Assembly (NCBI RefSeq): GCF_002211765.1
Contig: NZ_CP022133.1
Span: forward strand, 1,550,001-1,614,000
Reading direction: 5' to 3'
From: Idiomarina piscisalsi
GTDB lineage: Bacteria > Pseudomonadota > Gammaproteobacteria > Enterobacterales > Alteromonadaceae
Length of the DNA stretch: 64,000 nucleotides
Part shown: positions 27,630 through 36,977 of the stretch, piece after piece
Layout of the letters: every line of letters begins with the position of its first letter
How positions within the stretch are numbered: the first letter of the stretch is position 1
The notes under the pieces: model-generated
The model's input: only the letters and a program-made list of their open reading frames with translations
The model's database searches: none
What the model was told of the DNA's origin: nothing
Position numbers and translations under genes: made by a program

Positions 27630-28252
27630 TGAATAAACTCCTTAATTGCTGTTGCCGCCTGCTGCCAAATTACAGGTGTGTCTGCCGATTTCGCTTTCGT
27701 TGCTTCAAAGCTGTGATCAGCCCCTTCCAGCCAATGCAGAGCCCAGTTGTCAGGCAAAGTGACACATTCACCTTGCTCTTTCTTCTTCATTAAAGGCTTG
27801 CTAAAGGGATCGCGCGTTCCCTGCAGAATGAGGCCAGGCGCTGTACTCATTGCTAACTCTTCCAGACGCGAATTTTCAGGCTTTTGTGGCGGATGGAACG
27901 GAAAACCTAACGCAATAGCCGCCTTAGCGTCGAACGAATTAGCAACCCGCAACATGACTCGACTGCCCAGCGATTTGCCCATTAACACCAAAGGCTTATT
28001 GTCTTGCTGCAAGTCATTTAATAGCGTTTCCACCGCATCAACTAATATCGGCATTCTGTTTGGCGGTCTGGGCTTTCCTGTTTCCCGCACTTTTTCCCAA
28101 TATGGAAAGTCAGGTCGTATAACCTCGGCACCAAGCGCTACACACTGATCCGCAAAGTAATTCATAAACGCAGTATCGGGACCACCGCCGGAGCCATGTA
28201 AAAACACAACCCGGATTGTGCCCTCTGGGTTTTGCCGCTGATAACGCATCAT
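27626..28252 (-). CDS. Alpha/beta hydrolase of the KANL3/Tex30 type
   Basis: 208-residue cytosolic hydrolase. Oxyanion region 'VFLHGSGGGPDTAFM' near 16-30, nucleophile elbow GKSLGSR near 91-97 (Ser), acid in 'LQGTRDPFS' and His in 'GADHSFE', so the triad is complete. Substrate unknown. It is inserted between gcvA and ygdD relative to the E. coli order and is coupled to both by ATGA overlaps. Confidence 0.85.
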   Translation of the reverse strand: MMRYQRQNPEGTIRVVFLHGSGGGPDTAFMNYFADQCVALGAEVIRPDFPYWEKVRETGKPRPPNRMPILVDAVETLLNDLQQDNKPLVLMGKSLGSRVMLRVANSFDAKAAIALGFPFHPPQKPENSRLEELAMSTAPGLILQGTRDPFSKPLMKKKEQGECVTLPDNWALHWLEGADHSFEATKAKSADTPVIWQQAATAIKEFIQ

Positions 28253-29148
28253 TCCTTAAACTCTCGCTCTTCCTGCTGCACAATATCGAGCAACCACTGT
28301 CGAAAGGTCGCGATTTTACCGATTTCGGCCTGGTTGTCACGGCAAACCAAATAAAAGGCTTTATTCCGCTGTAAGGCCTGCGGGAATATTCTCACCAAAT
28401 GACCACTATCAATTTCAGGTTTCACTAATACGTTATTGGCTAATGCAACGCCCTGCCCGTGCACCGCCGCTTGTAATGCCAAACTTGAATGGCTGAATAC
28501 TGGGCCGTTATCGCCCTTATACTGAGGCAAGCCAACCAACTGAAACCAATCTTTCCAGGCATTACGTGTTTCATCATGCAGTAGTGTCTGTTTGAATAAA
28601 TCTGCAGGCTCTTTTATATCGGCTTTATTCAGCAATAACGGTGAACACACCGGCCATAAGTATTCTTCATGCAGCTGATACGCTTTTACGCCTGGCCAAC
28701 GTCCGTCCCCATAATAAATAGCGACATCAACGTCATCAGTGAGAGAGCCACTAATTTCATCCACCGCCTTAATACGAATATCCATATCCGGGTGAGCTTC
28801 CCGAAAACTGCTTAGCCGTGGAACAAACCATAAAATGGCAAAGCTGGGAGGCACCGAGACGGTGAGCGCACCGCGCTCTGATACCAGACGTAGCTTATCC
28901 GTAGCTTGCGCCAATTGTTCAAAAATATCACGGAGTTCCAGATAGTACTCCTGCCCTTCTTCAGTCAATAATAACGAGCGATTCCGGCGAATAAACAGCT
29001 TAAGCTCAAGAAAGTCTTCTAGTGCTTTAACCTGATGACTTACTGCCGCCTGGGTGACGAATAGTTCTTCTGCAGCCTTAGTAAAGCTAAGATGACGCGC
29101 GGCCACTTCAAAGGATTTCAGTGCATTTAAGGGAGGTAATTTGCGCAT
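28249..29148 (-). CDS. gcvA: LysR-type transcriptional regulator GcvA
   Basis: Regulator of the glycine cleavage genes in E. coli. 299 residues: winged HTH at about 1-60 (LPPLNALKSFEVAARHLSFTKAAEELFVTQAAVSHQ), then the effector-binding domain with 'FAILWFVPRLSSFREAHPDMDIRIKAVD' and 'SHSSLALQAAVHGQGVALANN', all very close to GcvA. Gene order gcvA..ygdD-rlmM supports orthology. Its start lies 12 bp from a terminator-like hairpin that ends the neighbouring valine cluster. No gcv genes are in the window. Confidence 0.9.
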   Translation of the reverse strand: MRKLPPLNALKSFEVAARHLSFTKAAEELFVTQAAVSHQVKALEDFLELKLFIRRNRSLLLTEEGQEYYLELRDIFEQLAQATDKLRLVSERGALTVSVPPSFAILWFVPRLSSFREAHPDMDIRIKAVDEISGSLTDDVDVAIYYGDGRWPGVKAYQLHEEYLWPVCSPLLLNKADIKEPADLFKQTLLHDETRNAWKDWFQLVGLPQYKGDNGPVFSHSSLALQAAVHGQGVALANNVLVKPEIDSGHLVRIFPQALQRNKAFYLVCRDNQAEIGKIATFRQWLLDIVQQEEREFKE

Positions 29149-29154
29149 GCCAAT

Positions 29155-29201
29155 AAAAAAGCGTCTCTGTTTTTAATTAATCGCTACTATAACAGAGACG
29201 C
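29155..29201 (-). terminator. Terminator-like hairpin after the valine cluster
   Basis: Perfect 11-bp stem (GCGTCTCTGTT at 29161-29171, AACAGAGACGC at 29191-29201) with a 19-base AT-rich loop; on the minus strand it is followed by six T residues (29155-29160). It closes the mmsA-to-SDR transcript just upstream of gcvA. The loop is AT-rich enough to overlap a gcvA promoter. Confidence 0.7.
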
Positions 29202-29240
29202 CCATCATTCGGCTATTTACATTACTTTATCTAATGCGAT

Positions 29241-30005
29241 TTACAGTCGAACGCCGCCATCAATTTCAACGACACGGCCGCTGAAAAAGTCGTTTTCAAT
29301 AATGTAACGTGCGCTGTGCGCGATTTCATTAGGCTGTCCCCAGCGCTTTAACGGCACCATAGACAACGCGCGTTCAACCGCTTCCGGCTTCATTTGAGCG
29401 GTCATTGGCGTTTCAATAAAGCCTGGAGCAATAGCACCACAACGAATACCATAGCGACCCAATTCACGCGCCCAGGTAACGGTCATAGCGACTACGCCCG
29501 CTTTCGTTGCAGAGTAATTGGTTTGCCCCATATTACCTGCGCGAGCAACACTTGAAATGTTAATAATGACGCCTTTTTTACCGGCTTTAACCATTTGCGC
29601 CGCTGCTTCACGACCGCATAAGAACGTACCTGTTAAGTTCACGTCTAACACGGACTGGAACTGTTGCAGTGGCATTTTCTGCTTGAGTTCGCCATCTTTG
29701 TATTTAATCAATAAACCATCACGCAGCAAGCCGGCGTTATTAACTAATACATCAATGCCATTAAACTCTTGCTGAATTTGTTCAAAAACGGTTTCTACCG
29801 ATTCTTCGTCGGTAATATCAACCTCATAGCCGACAACCTTAGCCGCGCCTAACTTCTCACAATGCTCCTGAGCATCGCCCAGAACGTCGCCATTAATATC
29901 GATAAGCGCTAATTGAGCGCCCTGCTTGGCAAAGTCTTCTGCCATTGCAAGACCCAATCCCTGAGCGCCACCGGTAATTACAATCACACTGTCTTTAATT
30001 TGCAT
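29241..30005 (-). CDS. Short-chain dehydrogenase/reductase (3-hydroxyacyl-CoA dehydrogenase-like)
   Basis: 254-residue NAD(P)-dependent SDR. Cofactor loop 'VITGGAQGLGLAMA' near 9-22, 'VDVLVNNAGLL' type NNAG, and the catalytic Ser-Tyr-Lys in 'INISSVARAGNMGQTNYSATKAG'. FabG-like in sequence, but its place at the end of a valine degradation cluster suggests it acts on a hydroxyacyl-CoA intermediate; this is inference. A TTG at 30017 opens the frame earlier, but TTGAGGAAACAC puts a good ribosome site before the ATG at 30005. Confidence 0.85.
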   Translation of the reverse strand: MQIKDSVIVITGGAQGLGLAMAEDFAKQGAQLALIDINGDVLGDAQEHCEKLGAAKVVGYEVDITDEESVETVFEQIQQEFNGIDVLVNNAGLLRDGLLIKYKDGELKQKMPLQQFQSVLDVNLTGTFLCGREAAAQMVKAGKKGVIINISSVARAGNMGQTNYSATKAGVVAMTVTWARELGRYGIRCGAIAPGFIETPMTAQMKPEAVERALSMVPLKRWGQPNEIAHSARYIIENDFFSGRVVEIDGGVRL

Positions 30006-30025
30006 GTGTTTCCTCAATTCTTCAG

Positions 30026-30922
30026 TTACTTCTGTGACTTAGGCGCCACATAGTTAAAAATACTGGAAAAGTCCTGACGACCATGACCTTGTTCAGACCA
30101 ACTGTGGTAAAGGTTACGTGTCAATGATCCCATTGGCGTCGCCGCCCCACTTTCTAATGCGGTTTGCTGTGCTAAGCCTAAGTCTTTCGCCATTAGGTCG
30201 ACCAGAAAGCCGCCCTGATAGTCGTTGCTTGACGGTACGTTTTCCATAACGCCCGGACATGGGTTGTACACCTCTAATGTCCAGTTACGACCCGAGCTTG
30301 CTAACATAATTTCAGACAGCACCTTCGGGTCAAGCCCGTTCGCCTTGCCTAACTGCAGTGCTTCTGATGTGCCTACCATTAATACCGATAACAGCATGTT
30401 GTTGCAGATTTTGGCAATTTGCCCTGCACCCACATCGCCGGCGCGAAACACGTTTTTACCCATGTCATTCAGCACAGTTCGTGCGCGGTCAACATTTGTC
30501 TCTGTACCACCACAAATGAAGGTTAACGTACCTGCTTTTGCACCGCCAACGCCACCGGATACCGGTGCATCAATAAAAGCAATTCCCGCTTTCTCAAGCT
30601 CCTCACCGACATACATCGCCGTATCTGAAGATATGGTGCTACAGTCGATAACTAACTGCTCTTTCGACAGTTTGTTAATAAGTCCATTGTCACCTAAATA
30701 AACACCTTTAACGTGGCGGTCTGCCGGTAACATTGAAACCACAAACTCAGCGCCGTCGATAGCTTCTTCAGCGGTTTTTGCAGCTTGCGCACCATCTGCA
30801 ACAACGGCTTTTAACGCCTCTTCTGACAAATCAAACGCTTTAACTTTGTGGCCTGCTTTTGCCAAATTGCTGGCCATTGGGCCACCCATGTTACCCAGAC
30901 CAATAAATCCTACGGTTGCCAT
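30026..30922 (-). CDS. mmsB: 3-hydroxyisobutyrate dehydrogenase
   Basis: Oxidises 3-hydroxyisobutyrate to methylmalonate semialdehyde in valine breakdown. 298 residues of the beta-hydroxyacid dehydrogenase family: NAD loop 'GFIGLGNMGGPMASNLAKAGH' near 5-25, substrate motif 'DAPVSGGVGGAKAGTLT' near 118-134, and catalytic Lys in 'GAGQIAKICNNMLL' near 165-178. Between the hydrolase and SDR genes of the same cluster. Confidence 0.93.
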   Translation of the reverse strand: MATVGFIGLGNMGGPMASNLAKAGHKVKAFDLSEEALKAVVADGAQAAKTAEEAIDGAEFVVSMLPADRHVKGVYLGDNGLINKLSKEQLVIDCSTISSDTAMYVGEELEKAGIAFIDAPVSGGVGGAKAGTLTFICGGTETNVDRARTVLNDMGKNVFRAGDVGAGQIAKICNNMLLSVLMVGTSEALQLGKANGLDPKVLSEIMLASSGRNWTLEVYNPCPGVMENVPSSNDYQGGFLVDLMAKDLGLAQQTALESGAATPMGSLTRNLYHSWSEQGHGRQDFSSIFNYVAPKSQK

Positions 30923-30949
30923 GTTGGCACTCCTTCTTGTTCATTCGTT

Positions 30950-32071
30950 TTATTTATCAAGATCAGCCAGCGGATGCGTTCTGTCACCCCATGGAGGTAA
31001 AAAGAATGCATCAACCTCTTCTGCGGGTACGTCCGCTACCGAGCTATGCTGCCATTGTGGATTCTTGTCTTTATCAATCAGCAAAGCTCGAATGCCTTCA
31101 GCAAAGTCACCGCGAACCGCGCAATTACAGGACAGAGTTAACTCTAAACGAAAGCAATCCGCTAACGACAAATCTGAGCCTTGTTGCAACTGATTCCAGA
31201 CTAAGTGAGAGGTGAACGGACAGCCATTCGCTAAGTTTTTACGCGCTCTCGCTAACCATTTGTCGTCAGTCTCATCATTTACAATACGCTCAACAATATC
31301 GCCAATGTCATTGCCTGATGTTAACTCCGAAATTAGCGACTGGTGCGGCTCGACTTGAGGAGCCGGTAATGCGGTCGTGTCACTGCTTGCAATTGAGCTT
31401 AATAAGTCAGTCACTTTTTGTTTGTTAAGAGCCGCAGTATCGCCCCACTCAGTCTCTTTTAATGCCGTCAAAATAGCTTCTTTACTGTCGTGCCCCACAA
31501 AGTGGTCGGCCAGGTTTAAGTAAAGTGCATCATTGGCATTCATTGTGGCACCAGTAATTCCAAGAAAGAGCCCGCAGCCTTCAGGCATGCGATTCAAGAA
31601 ATAGGTTGCGCCAACATCAGGGTATAAGCCAATCGTCACTTCCGGCATGGCCAGTAACGAGCGCTCAGTCACAATACGATGGCTGGCCCCGTTCATTAAG
31701 CCCATACCACCGCCCATGACAATACCGTCACCCCAGCAAATGAAGGGCTTCGGGAATGTCTGGATAAAGTAATCCAACTGATATTCCTGAGTGAAGAAGT
31801 TTTCCACTTCCTCCACCAGTTTACCAGGCTCTGCCTGCATAGCTTTATACATAGCGACAATGTCACCACCGGCACAGAATGCTTTTTCGCCAGCACCCTG
31901 TAACCAGACACAAGCCACTTTGTCGTCTTCTGCCCACTTTTTGAGTTGTGGTAGCAGCTTTTCAGCCATTGCCAAACTCAGCGCATTGAGCGATTTCTCG
32001 GAATTTAATGTAGCAACGCCGATGACTTTGTCACCGGCGTTCAGTTCTTCAAAAATTACTACGTCTTGCAT
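30950..32071 (-). CDS. 3-hydroxyisobutyryl-CoA hydrolase
   Basis: Crotonase-superfamily enzyme that frees 3-hydroxyisobutyrate from its CoA ester in valine catabolism. 373 residues, longer than simple enoyl-CoA hydratases, as for this subfamily. Family motifs: 'FCAGGDIVAMYKA' near 66-78, 'GDGIVMGGGMGLMNGASHRIVTE' near 113-135 and 'AMPEVTIGLYPDVGATYFLNR' near 141-161. Its place between acyl-CoA dehydrogenase and mmsB fits the pathway order. Confidence 0.92.
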   Translation of the reverse strand: MQDVVIFEELNAGDKVIGVATLNSEKSLNALSLAMAEKLLPQLKKWAEDDKVACVWLQGAGEKAFCAGGDIVAMYKAMQAEPGKLVEEVENFFTQEYQLDYFIQTFPKPFICWGDGIVMGGGMGLMNGASHRIVTERSLLAMPEVTIGLYPDVGATYFLNRMPEGCGLFLGITGATMNANDALYLNLADHFVGHDSKEAILTALKETEWGDTAALNKQKVTDLLSSIASSDTTALPAPQVEPHQSLISELTSGNDIGDIVERIVNDETDDKWLARARKNLANGCPFTSHLVWNQLQQGSDLSLADCFRLELTLSCNCAVRGDFAEGIRALLIDKDKNPQWQHSSVADVPAEEVDAFFLPPWGDRTHPLADLDK

Positions 32072-32080
32072 GGAGTCTCC

Positions 32081-33238
32081 TTACAAGATTTCGCGGTCGT
32101 TATCCGCCAACATACGGCGACCAATGATCATACGCATCACTTCGTTCGTGCCTTCCAGAATCTGGTGAACACGAACATCGCGAACGTGGCGCTCAAGTGG
32201 GTATTCTTTGATGTACCCGTAACCACCGTGCAATTGCAGTGCGTCGTTACACACCTTAAAGCCAACATCGGTTGCAAATTGCTTAGCCATCGCACAGTAC
32301 GTCGTTTTATCTGCGTCATTGTTATCGACTTTGCTCGCCGCTAAACGTACCATTTGACGCGCAGCCACCAGTTCAGTAGCCATATCGGCTAACTTAAACT
32401 GCAATGCCTGAAATGCCGCCAGAGGCTTACCAAATTGAGTACGCTCCTGCATGTAGGCTTTAGCAGTATTCAATGCCGCTTGTGCGGTACCGACAGAGCA
32501 AACTGCAATGTTAATACGTCCGCCGTCTAAACCCATCATGGCAAATTTAAAGCCTTCGCCTTCTTCACCCAGCAGGTTTTCTGCCGGAATACGAACATCT
32601 TCAAACGTCACTAAGCGAGTTGGTTGAGCGTTCCAGCCCATTTTGTCTTCCGCTTTACCGTATACGATACCTTCTGCATCAGCAGGTACTGCAAACGCCG
32701 AGATACCTTTAGGACCGTCTTCACCCGTACGCGCCATAACGACTAATACGTCAGTCTCACCCGCACCAGAGATGAACATTTTAGAACCGTTCAAAACGTA
32801 CTCGTCACCGTCTTTTTTCGCACTAGTGCGTAAGCTGGCTGCATCTGAACCTGAGCCTGGCTCGGTTAAACAGTAAGAACCCAGCTTCTCGCCAGTCACC
32901 AATTCTGGCACCCATTGGTCGATTACCGACTGCTGACCGAACGAACCAATCATCCAGGTAACCATGTTGTGAATGGTCATCATCGCCGTGGTGGCCGTAC
33001 AGCCGCCCGCCAGTTGCTCAAAAATTAAAGCAGAGTCGAGTCGGCTCATACCAAAACCACCTGCTTCTTCGGGTGTGTACATGCCCATAAAGCCCATTTC
33101 ACCCGCTTTACGGAACACTTCTATTGGGAAATGGTGTTCTTCGTCCCATTTTGCCGCATTAGGCGCCAGCTCTTTTTCAGCAAAGGCCTTTGCCGTATCG
33201 ACAAAGGCTTGTTGATCTTCTGTCAGTTCAAAATTCAT
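32081..33238 (-). CDS. Acyl-CoA dehydrogenase, probably isobutyryl-CoA dehydrogenase
   Basis: FAD enzyme that oxidises isobutyryl-CoA to methacrylyl-CoA and passes electrons to ETF. 385 residues. 'CLTEPGSGSDAASLRTSA' near 127-144 and 'MFISGAGETDVLVVMART' match the FAD/substrate region; 'LQLHGGYGYIKEYPLERHVRDVRVHQILEGTNEVMRMIIGRRM' closes the protein and carries the catalytic Glu (EGTNE). The 'GLDGGRINIAVCSVG' stretch resembles ACAD8-type enzymes, not the IVD type. Substrate assigned mostly from neighbours. Confidence 0.88.
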   Translation of the reverse strand: MNFELTEDQQAFVDTAKAFAEKELAPNAAKWDEEHHFPIEVFRKAGEMGFMGMYTPEEAGGFGMSRLDSALIFEQLAGGCTATTAMMTIHNMVTWMIGSFGQQSVIDQWVPELVTGEKLGSYCLTEPGSGSDAASLRTSAKKDGDEYVLNGSKMFISGAGETDVLVVMARTGEDGPKGISAFAVPADAEGIVYGKAEDKMGWNAQPTRLVTFEDVRIPAENLLGEEGEGFKFAMMGLDGGRINIAVCSVGTAQAALNTAKAYMQERTQFGKPLAAFQALQFKLADMATELVAARQMVRLAASKVDNNDADKTTYCAMAKQFATDVGFKVCNDALQLHGGYGYIKEYPLERHVRDVRVHQILEGTNEVMRMIIGRRMLADNDREIL

Positions 33239-33250
33239 CGTTGTTCCCTA

Positions 33251-34750
33251 CTACCTAAGGTTAATCGACATATTTGGACCCGCGACTTCATCAATGTCGC
33301 TCTCGAACCAGCGCGCCGTCACAGTCTTCGTTTCGCTGTAGAAGCGCACCGCTTGTTTGCCATAAGCGTGGAGATCACCGAAGAATGAACGCTTCCAGCC
33401 AGTAAACGAGAAGAATGGTAGAGGTACCGGAATTGGAATGTTAATACCGACCTGACCCACTTCAACTTCGTGCTGATATTTACGAGCAGCCGCACCGCTG
33501 GCCGTAAAGATAGATGTACCATTACCGTAAGGGTTGTTATTAACCAATTCTAACGCGTCTTCCAGGCTGTCGACTTCAGTCGCACATAATACCGGACCGA
33601 AAATCTCCGTTTTATAGACTTCCATATCAGGTGTGACATTAGAAAACACAGTCGGGCCGACCCAATTACCGTTTGGTAAACCGTCAACTTTACAGTTACG
33701 TCCGTCGACTAAAAGCGTCGCGCCTTCTTTTTCACCCTGAGTAATTAACGCTTCAACGCGCTCTTTTGCTTGTGGGCTAATGACTGGGCCATAAGCGGCG
33801 TTTTCATCGTTCCAGGCACCCGGGCGAACTTTAGCAATAGCTTCAGCCACTTCCGGAATCCACTCTTTCGCTGCGCCAACAAATACAGCGACAGAAATAG
33901 CCATACAACGCTGACCGGCGGCGCCAACCGACGAACCAACCAAGTTATTGATCACTTGCTGTTTGTTTGCGTCCGGCATAATAACGCAGTGGTTTTTCGC
34001 ACCGGCAAACGCCTGAACACGTTTACCGTTTTCCGTACCCCGGCGGTAAATGTACTCAGCTACCGGTACTGAGCCCACAAATGACAATGCACGAACGTCA
34101 GGGTGGTCAAGTAAGAAGTCAACTTGCTCTTTGTTACCATGTAGAACTTGCAGAACACCTTTTGGTGCGCCCGCTTCTTCAAACAATTCAACCAAACGCG
34201 TTGGTGTTAAAGGATCTTGCTCAGACGGCTTAAGAATAAAGGTATTACCACAGGCAATTGCCAACGGGAACATCCAAAGCGGAATCATTGCCGGGAAGTT
34301 AAACGGTGTAATCCCCGCGCAAACGCCTAACGGCTGTGTGTAGCTGTATGAGTCAATTTTACGAGCAACGTTTTCTACGGTTTCGCCCATCAGCAGTGAC
34401 GGAATATTCGCTGCGTGTTCAACCACTTCAATACCACGCCAGACATCGCCTTTCGCATCTTCAAATGTCTTGCCGGTTTCCTGAGCCAGAATTTCCGCAA
34501 TTTCTTCCTGATGCTCTTTAAGCAGCGCCTGATAGCGCATCATTACGCGAGCACGCTCTGATACAGGGACTTCTTTCCAGGTTTTAAACGCTTCGCGCGC
34601 ACTCTCAACCGCCGCTTCCATCTCGCTTTGAGTAGCAACGGGCGCTTCGGCGATAACTTCCTGTGTCGCTGGATTGGTGACAGGAATCCACTGTTCCGAC
34701 TTCGAGGCGACAAATTCGCCATCTATGTACAGAGGCACTTTCTTAGACAT
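33251..34750 (-). CDS. mmsA: CoA-acylating methylmalonate-semialdehyde dehydrogenase
   Basis: Converts methylmalonate semialdehyde plus CoA and NAD to propionyl-CoA and CO2, the last step specific to valine. 499 residues of the ALDH superfamily; catalytic Cys near 282 in '[16 protein letters not shown]', '[32 protein letters not shown]' near 143-174, and '[33 protein letters not shown]' near the end are MMSDH-specific. First gene of the minus-strand valine cluster, ribosome site AGAAGGTG upstream. Confidence 0.95.
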   Translation of the reverse strand: MSKKVPLYIDGEFVASKSEQWIPVTNPATQEVIAEAPVATQSEMEAAVESAREAFKTWKEVPVSERARVMMRYQALLKEHQEEIAEILAQETGKTFEDAKGDVWRGIEVVEHAANIPSLLMGETVENVARKIDSYSYTQPLGVCAGITPFNFPAMIPLWMFPLAIACGNTFILKPSEQDPLTPTRLVELFEEAGAPKGVLQVLHGNKEQVDFLLDHPDVRALSFVGSVPVAEYIYRRGTENGKRVQAFAGAKNHCVIMPDANKQQVINNLVGSSVGAAGQRCMAISVAVFVGAAKEWIPEVAEAIAKVRPGAWNDENAAYGPVISPQAKERVEALITQGEKEGATLLVDGRNCKVDGLPNGNWVGPTVFSNVTPDMEVYKTEIFGPVLCATEVDSLEDALELVNNNPYGNGTSIFTASGAAARKYQHEVEVGQVGINIPIPVPLPFFSFTGWKRSFFGDLHAYGKQAVRFYSETKTVTARWFESDIDEVAGPNMSINLR

Positions 34751-34776
34751 AATTCACCTTCTTGTTGTGTTATTTT

Positions 34777-34794
34777 GTTCACATCATAATGAAC
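34777..34794. promoter_or_regulatory. Inverted repeat upstream of mmsA, possible operator
   Basis: GTTCA (34777-34781) and TGAAC (34790-34794) form an inverted repeat with an 8-base spacer in the 69-bp divergent gap between mmsA and the EamA gene. A TATGAT hexamer on the mmsA strand (34788-34783) lies inside it. It does not match the palindrome next to liuR. The binding protein is unknown. Confidence 0.3.
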
Positions 34795-34819
34795 GAATTT
34801 AGTTAAGTGAGCCTTTAAC

Positions 34820-35698
34820 GTGACCCTCTTAATTCTGATTACTCTACTTTGGGCCGCCAGTTTTTCTCTCATTGGCGTTTATCTTGCCGGACAAGTCGAC
34901 GGCTACATTGTTGTTTTCGTGCGCATGATTCTAGCACTGTTAACCGTTTTACCCTTATTCCGTTGGCGGCACTTATCGCCCAAAAGTGGGCAGCTGCCTC
35001 AACTGGGCAAGCTTGCCATTATTGGAGCCATCCAAATTGGCGCCATGTATTTATTCTTGTACCACGCGTTTTTGTATTTGAGCGTCGCTGAAGTGCTTTT
35101 GTTCACTATTTTTACGCCGCTCTACATTACTCTTATTGATGAGCTTATACTCAACCGCAAGCACTTACCCCTACTATGGTGGATAGCAGCAGTGGTCTCT
35201 GTCGGCGGCGCTGCCATTATTCGCTATCAACCACTGTCCGACGACTTCATCACTGGTTTCTTTTTAATTCAAGCAGCCAATGCGTGCTTTGCCTTAGGTC
35301 AAGTTGCTTATAAACGTCTACCGACAGGTAAACCCCTCGCCCAAAGTCAGCAGTTTGCCGCTTTTTTCTTTGGCGCCAGTGTCATTGCCGGGCTTGGCGT
35401 ATTACTGTTCGCCGACTTAAACCTATTGCCCACCACTGAACTCCAGTGGGGCATTTTATTATGGCTTGGCATTATTGCCTCCGGCCTCGGCTACCTTGGC
35501 TGGAACCTCGCCAGCAAATGGGTTAACACCGGGCAACTCGCCACCATGAACAATGCGCTCATTCCTGCCGGAATTCTGGTTAACGTCTTATTTTGGGAAC
35601 AGTCTTTTGACTACACCCGCTTAATCATTGGCGCTTCCGTTATCGTCCTGGCTGTTTGGTTAGCCGGGCGAGTACAAAACCTAAAACCCGCCCGCTAA
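34820..35698 (+). CDS. EamA/DMT family transporter
   Basis: 292-residue inner-membrane protein with about ten hydrophobic segments in two EamA repeats ('LLWAASFSLIGVYLAGQVDGYIVVFVRMILALLTVLPLF' at the start; second repeat from about residue 150). Drug/metabolite transporter superfamily; substrate unknown. GTG start at 34820, immediately after the divergent mmsA promoter region. Its position between the valine and leucine clusters suggests, without proof, export or import of an amino acid or organic acid. Confidence 0.85.
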   Translation: MTLLILITLLWAASFSLIGVYLAGQVDGYIVVFVRMILALLTVLPLFRWRHLSPKSGQLPQLGKLAIIGAIQIGAMYLFLYHAFLYLSVAEVLLFTIFTPLYITLIDELILNRKHLPLLWWIAAVVSVGGAAIIRYQPLSDDFITGFFLIQAANACFALGQVAYKRLPTGKPLAQSQQFAAFFFGASVIAGLGVLLFADLNLLPTTELQWGILLWLGIIASGLGYLGWNLASKWVNTGQLATMNNALIPAGILVNVLFWEQSFDYTRLIIGASVIVLAVWLAGRVQNLKPAR

Positions 35699-35717
35699 CC
35701 TATATAAACAACGCCGA

Positions 35718-36899
35718 TTAGAGCATTTCCACAGCCAGAGCAACGGCTTCACCGCCGCCAATACACAGCGAGGTGACGCCACGTTTCTGGCCTTTTTGTT
35801 TCAGTGCATGTAGCAGCGTTACTAATAAGCGAGCACCACTTGCGCCAATCGGGTGTCCTAACGCACAAGCGCCACCATGCACATTGACTTTACTCGCATC
35901 CAGTTTCATTTCCTGAATTGCCAGCATGGTAACCATCGCAAAGGCCTCGTTAATTTCCCATAAATCAACGTCGTCCTTCGTCCAGTCCAGTTTCTTCAAC
36001 AACGAGTTCATTGCGCCAATCGGGGCAATGGTAAACTCAGAAGGTGCTTGCGAATGTGTCGTGTGACCCATCACCCGCGCTAACGGCGTAAGACCTTTCG
36101 CTTTTGCATCACCCTCCCGCATTAAAATAAGTGCCGCTGCACCATCGGATATAGAGCTTGAGTTCGCTGCAGTAATGGTCCCGTCCTTCTTGAACGCAGG
36201 ACGAAGTTCAGGAATTTTGTCCAAACGCGCTTTGCCTGGCTGCTCGTCGGTATCAACGGTCACGTCGCCTTTACGAGTCGAGTAAGTTACCGGCGTAATT
36301 TCCCCCTCAAACAAACCGTCTTTAATCGCCGTTTGAGCTTTAGTCAGTGAATGAATCGCAAATTCATCCATCGCCTCACGGTCAAGACCATAATCATCGG
36401 CCGTTCCCTGGGCATAAACACCCATCGCCTTATGCTCGTAGGCATCTTCCAGACCATCCAGCATCATGTGATCAAGCACCTGTCCGTGCCCCATACGATA
36501 ACCGCTGCGGCCTTTTGGCAACATATACGGTGCATTTGACATGCTTTCCATACCACCAGCAACCACGACATCAGCAGACCCCGCCTTAATTAAGTCGTGC
36601 GCCATCATTGCGGCTTTCAAGCCAGAACCACACACTTTATTAATGGTGGTTGCCCCGGTTGAACGCGGTAAATCAGCGTATAGCATCGCCTGGCGAGCCG
36701 GAGCCTGGCCTAAGCCAGCGGGTAACACATTACCCATGATAACTTCTGAAATATCATCGGCACTTAAGCCGCTGTTACTAAGGGCTGCTTTTATCGCTGC
36801 CGCGCCCAAATTGGGTGCTGCCACATCACTCAAACTGCCCTGAAAACCGCCCATTGGCGTGCGGTTAGCCGCCACAATCACGATGGAATCGCTTGACAT
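35718..36899 (-). CDS. Acetyl-CoA C-acetyltransferase (thiolase)
   Basis: Interconverts acetoacetyl-CoA and two acetyl-CoA. 393 residues; nucleophilic Cys in 'TTINKVCGSGLKAAMMA' near 83-99, His in 'GGACALGHPIGASGARLLVTLLHAL' near 345-369, and second Cys in 'CIGGGEAVALAVE' near the end, where E-A replaces the more usual x-G. It is transcribed away from liuR with the LiuR-like palindrome between them, and supplies the last step after acetoacetyl-CoA synthetase of the liu operon. GGAGG precedes the ATG. Confidence 0.92.
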   Translation of the reverse strand: MSSDSIVIVAANRTPMGGFQGSLSDVAAPNLGAAAIKAALSNSGLSADDISEVIMGNVLPAGLGQAPARQAMLYADLPRSTGATTINKVCGSGLKAAMMAHDLIKAGSADVVVAGGMESMSNAPYMLPKGRSGYRMGHGQVLDHMMLDGLEDAYEHKAMGVYAQGTADDYGLDREAMDEFAIHSLTKAQTAIKDGLFEGEITPVTYSTRKGDVTVDTDEQPGKARLDKIPELRPAFKKDGTITAANSSSISDGAAALILMREGDAKAKGLTPLARVMGHTTHSQAPSEFTIAPIGAMNSLLKKLDWTKDDVDLWEINEAFAMVTMLAIQEMKLDASKVNVHGGACALGHPIGASGARLLVTLLHALKQKGQKRGVTSLCIGGGEAVALAVEML

Positions 36900-36916
36900 C
36901 TTTCCTCCAAATGCAC

Positions 36917-36932
36917 TTTACGTTAACGTAAA
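36917..36932. promoter_or_regulatory. Probable LiuR operator (16-bp perfect palindrome)
   Basis: TTTACGTTAACGTAAA is a perfect 16-bp palindrome centred in the 78-bp gap between the thiolase gene and liuR. MerR-type regulators bind such elements, and LiuR is the first gene on one side. It is well placed to control both transcripts. The palindrome is seen; LiuR binding is inferred. Confidence 0.7.
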
Positions 36933-36977
36933 CTTCCTCTAAGCTTAGATCCCAGAGCAGCCAAAAAGCAAGTACCG

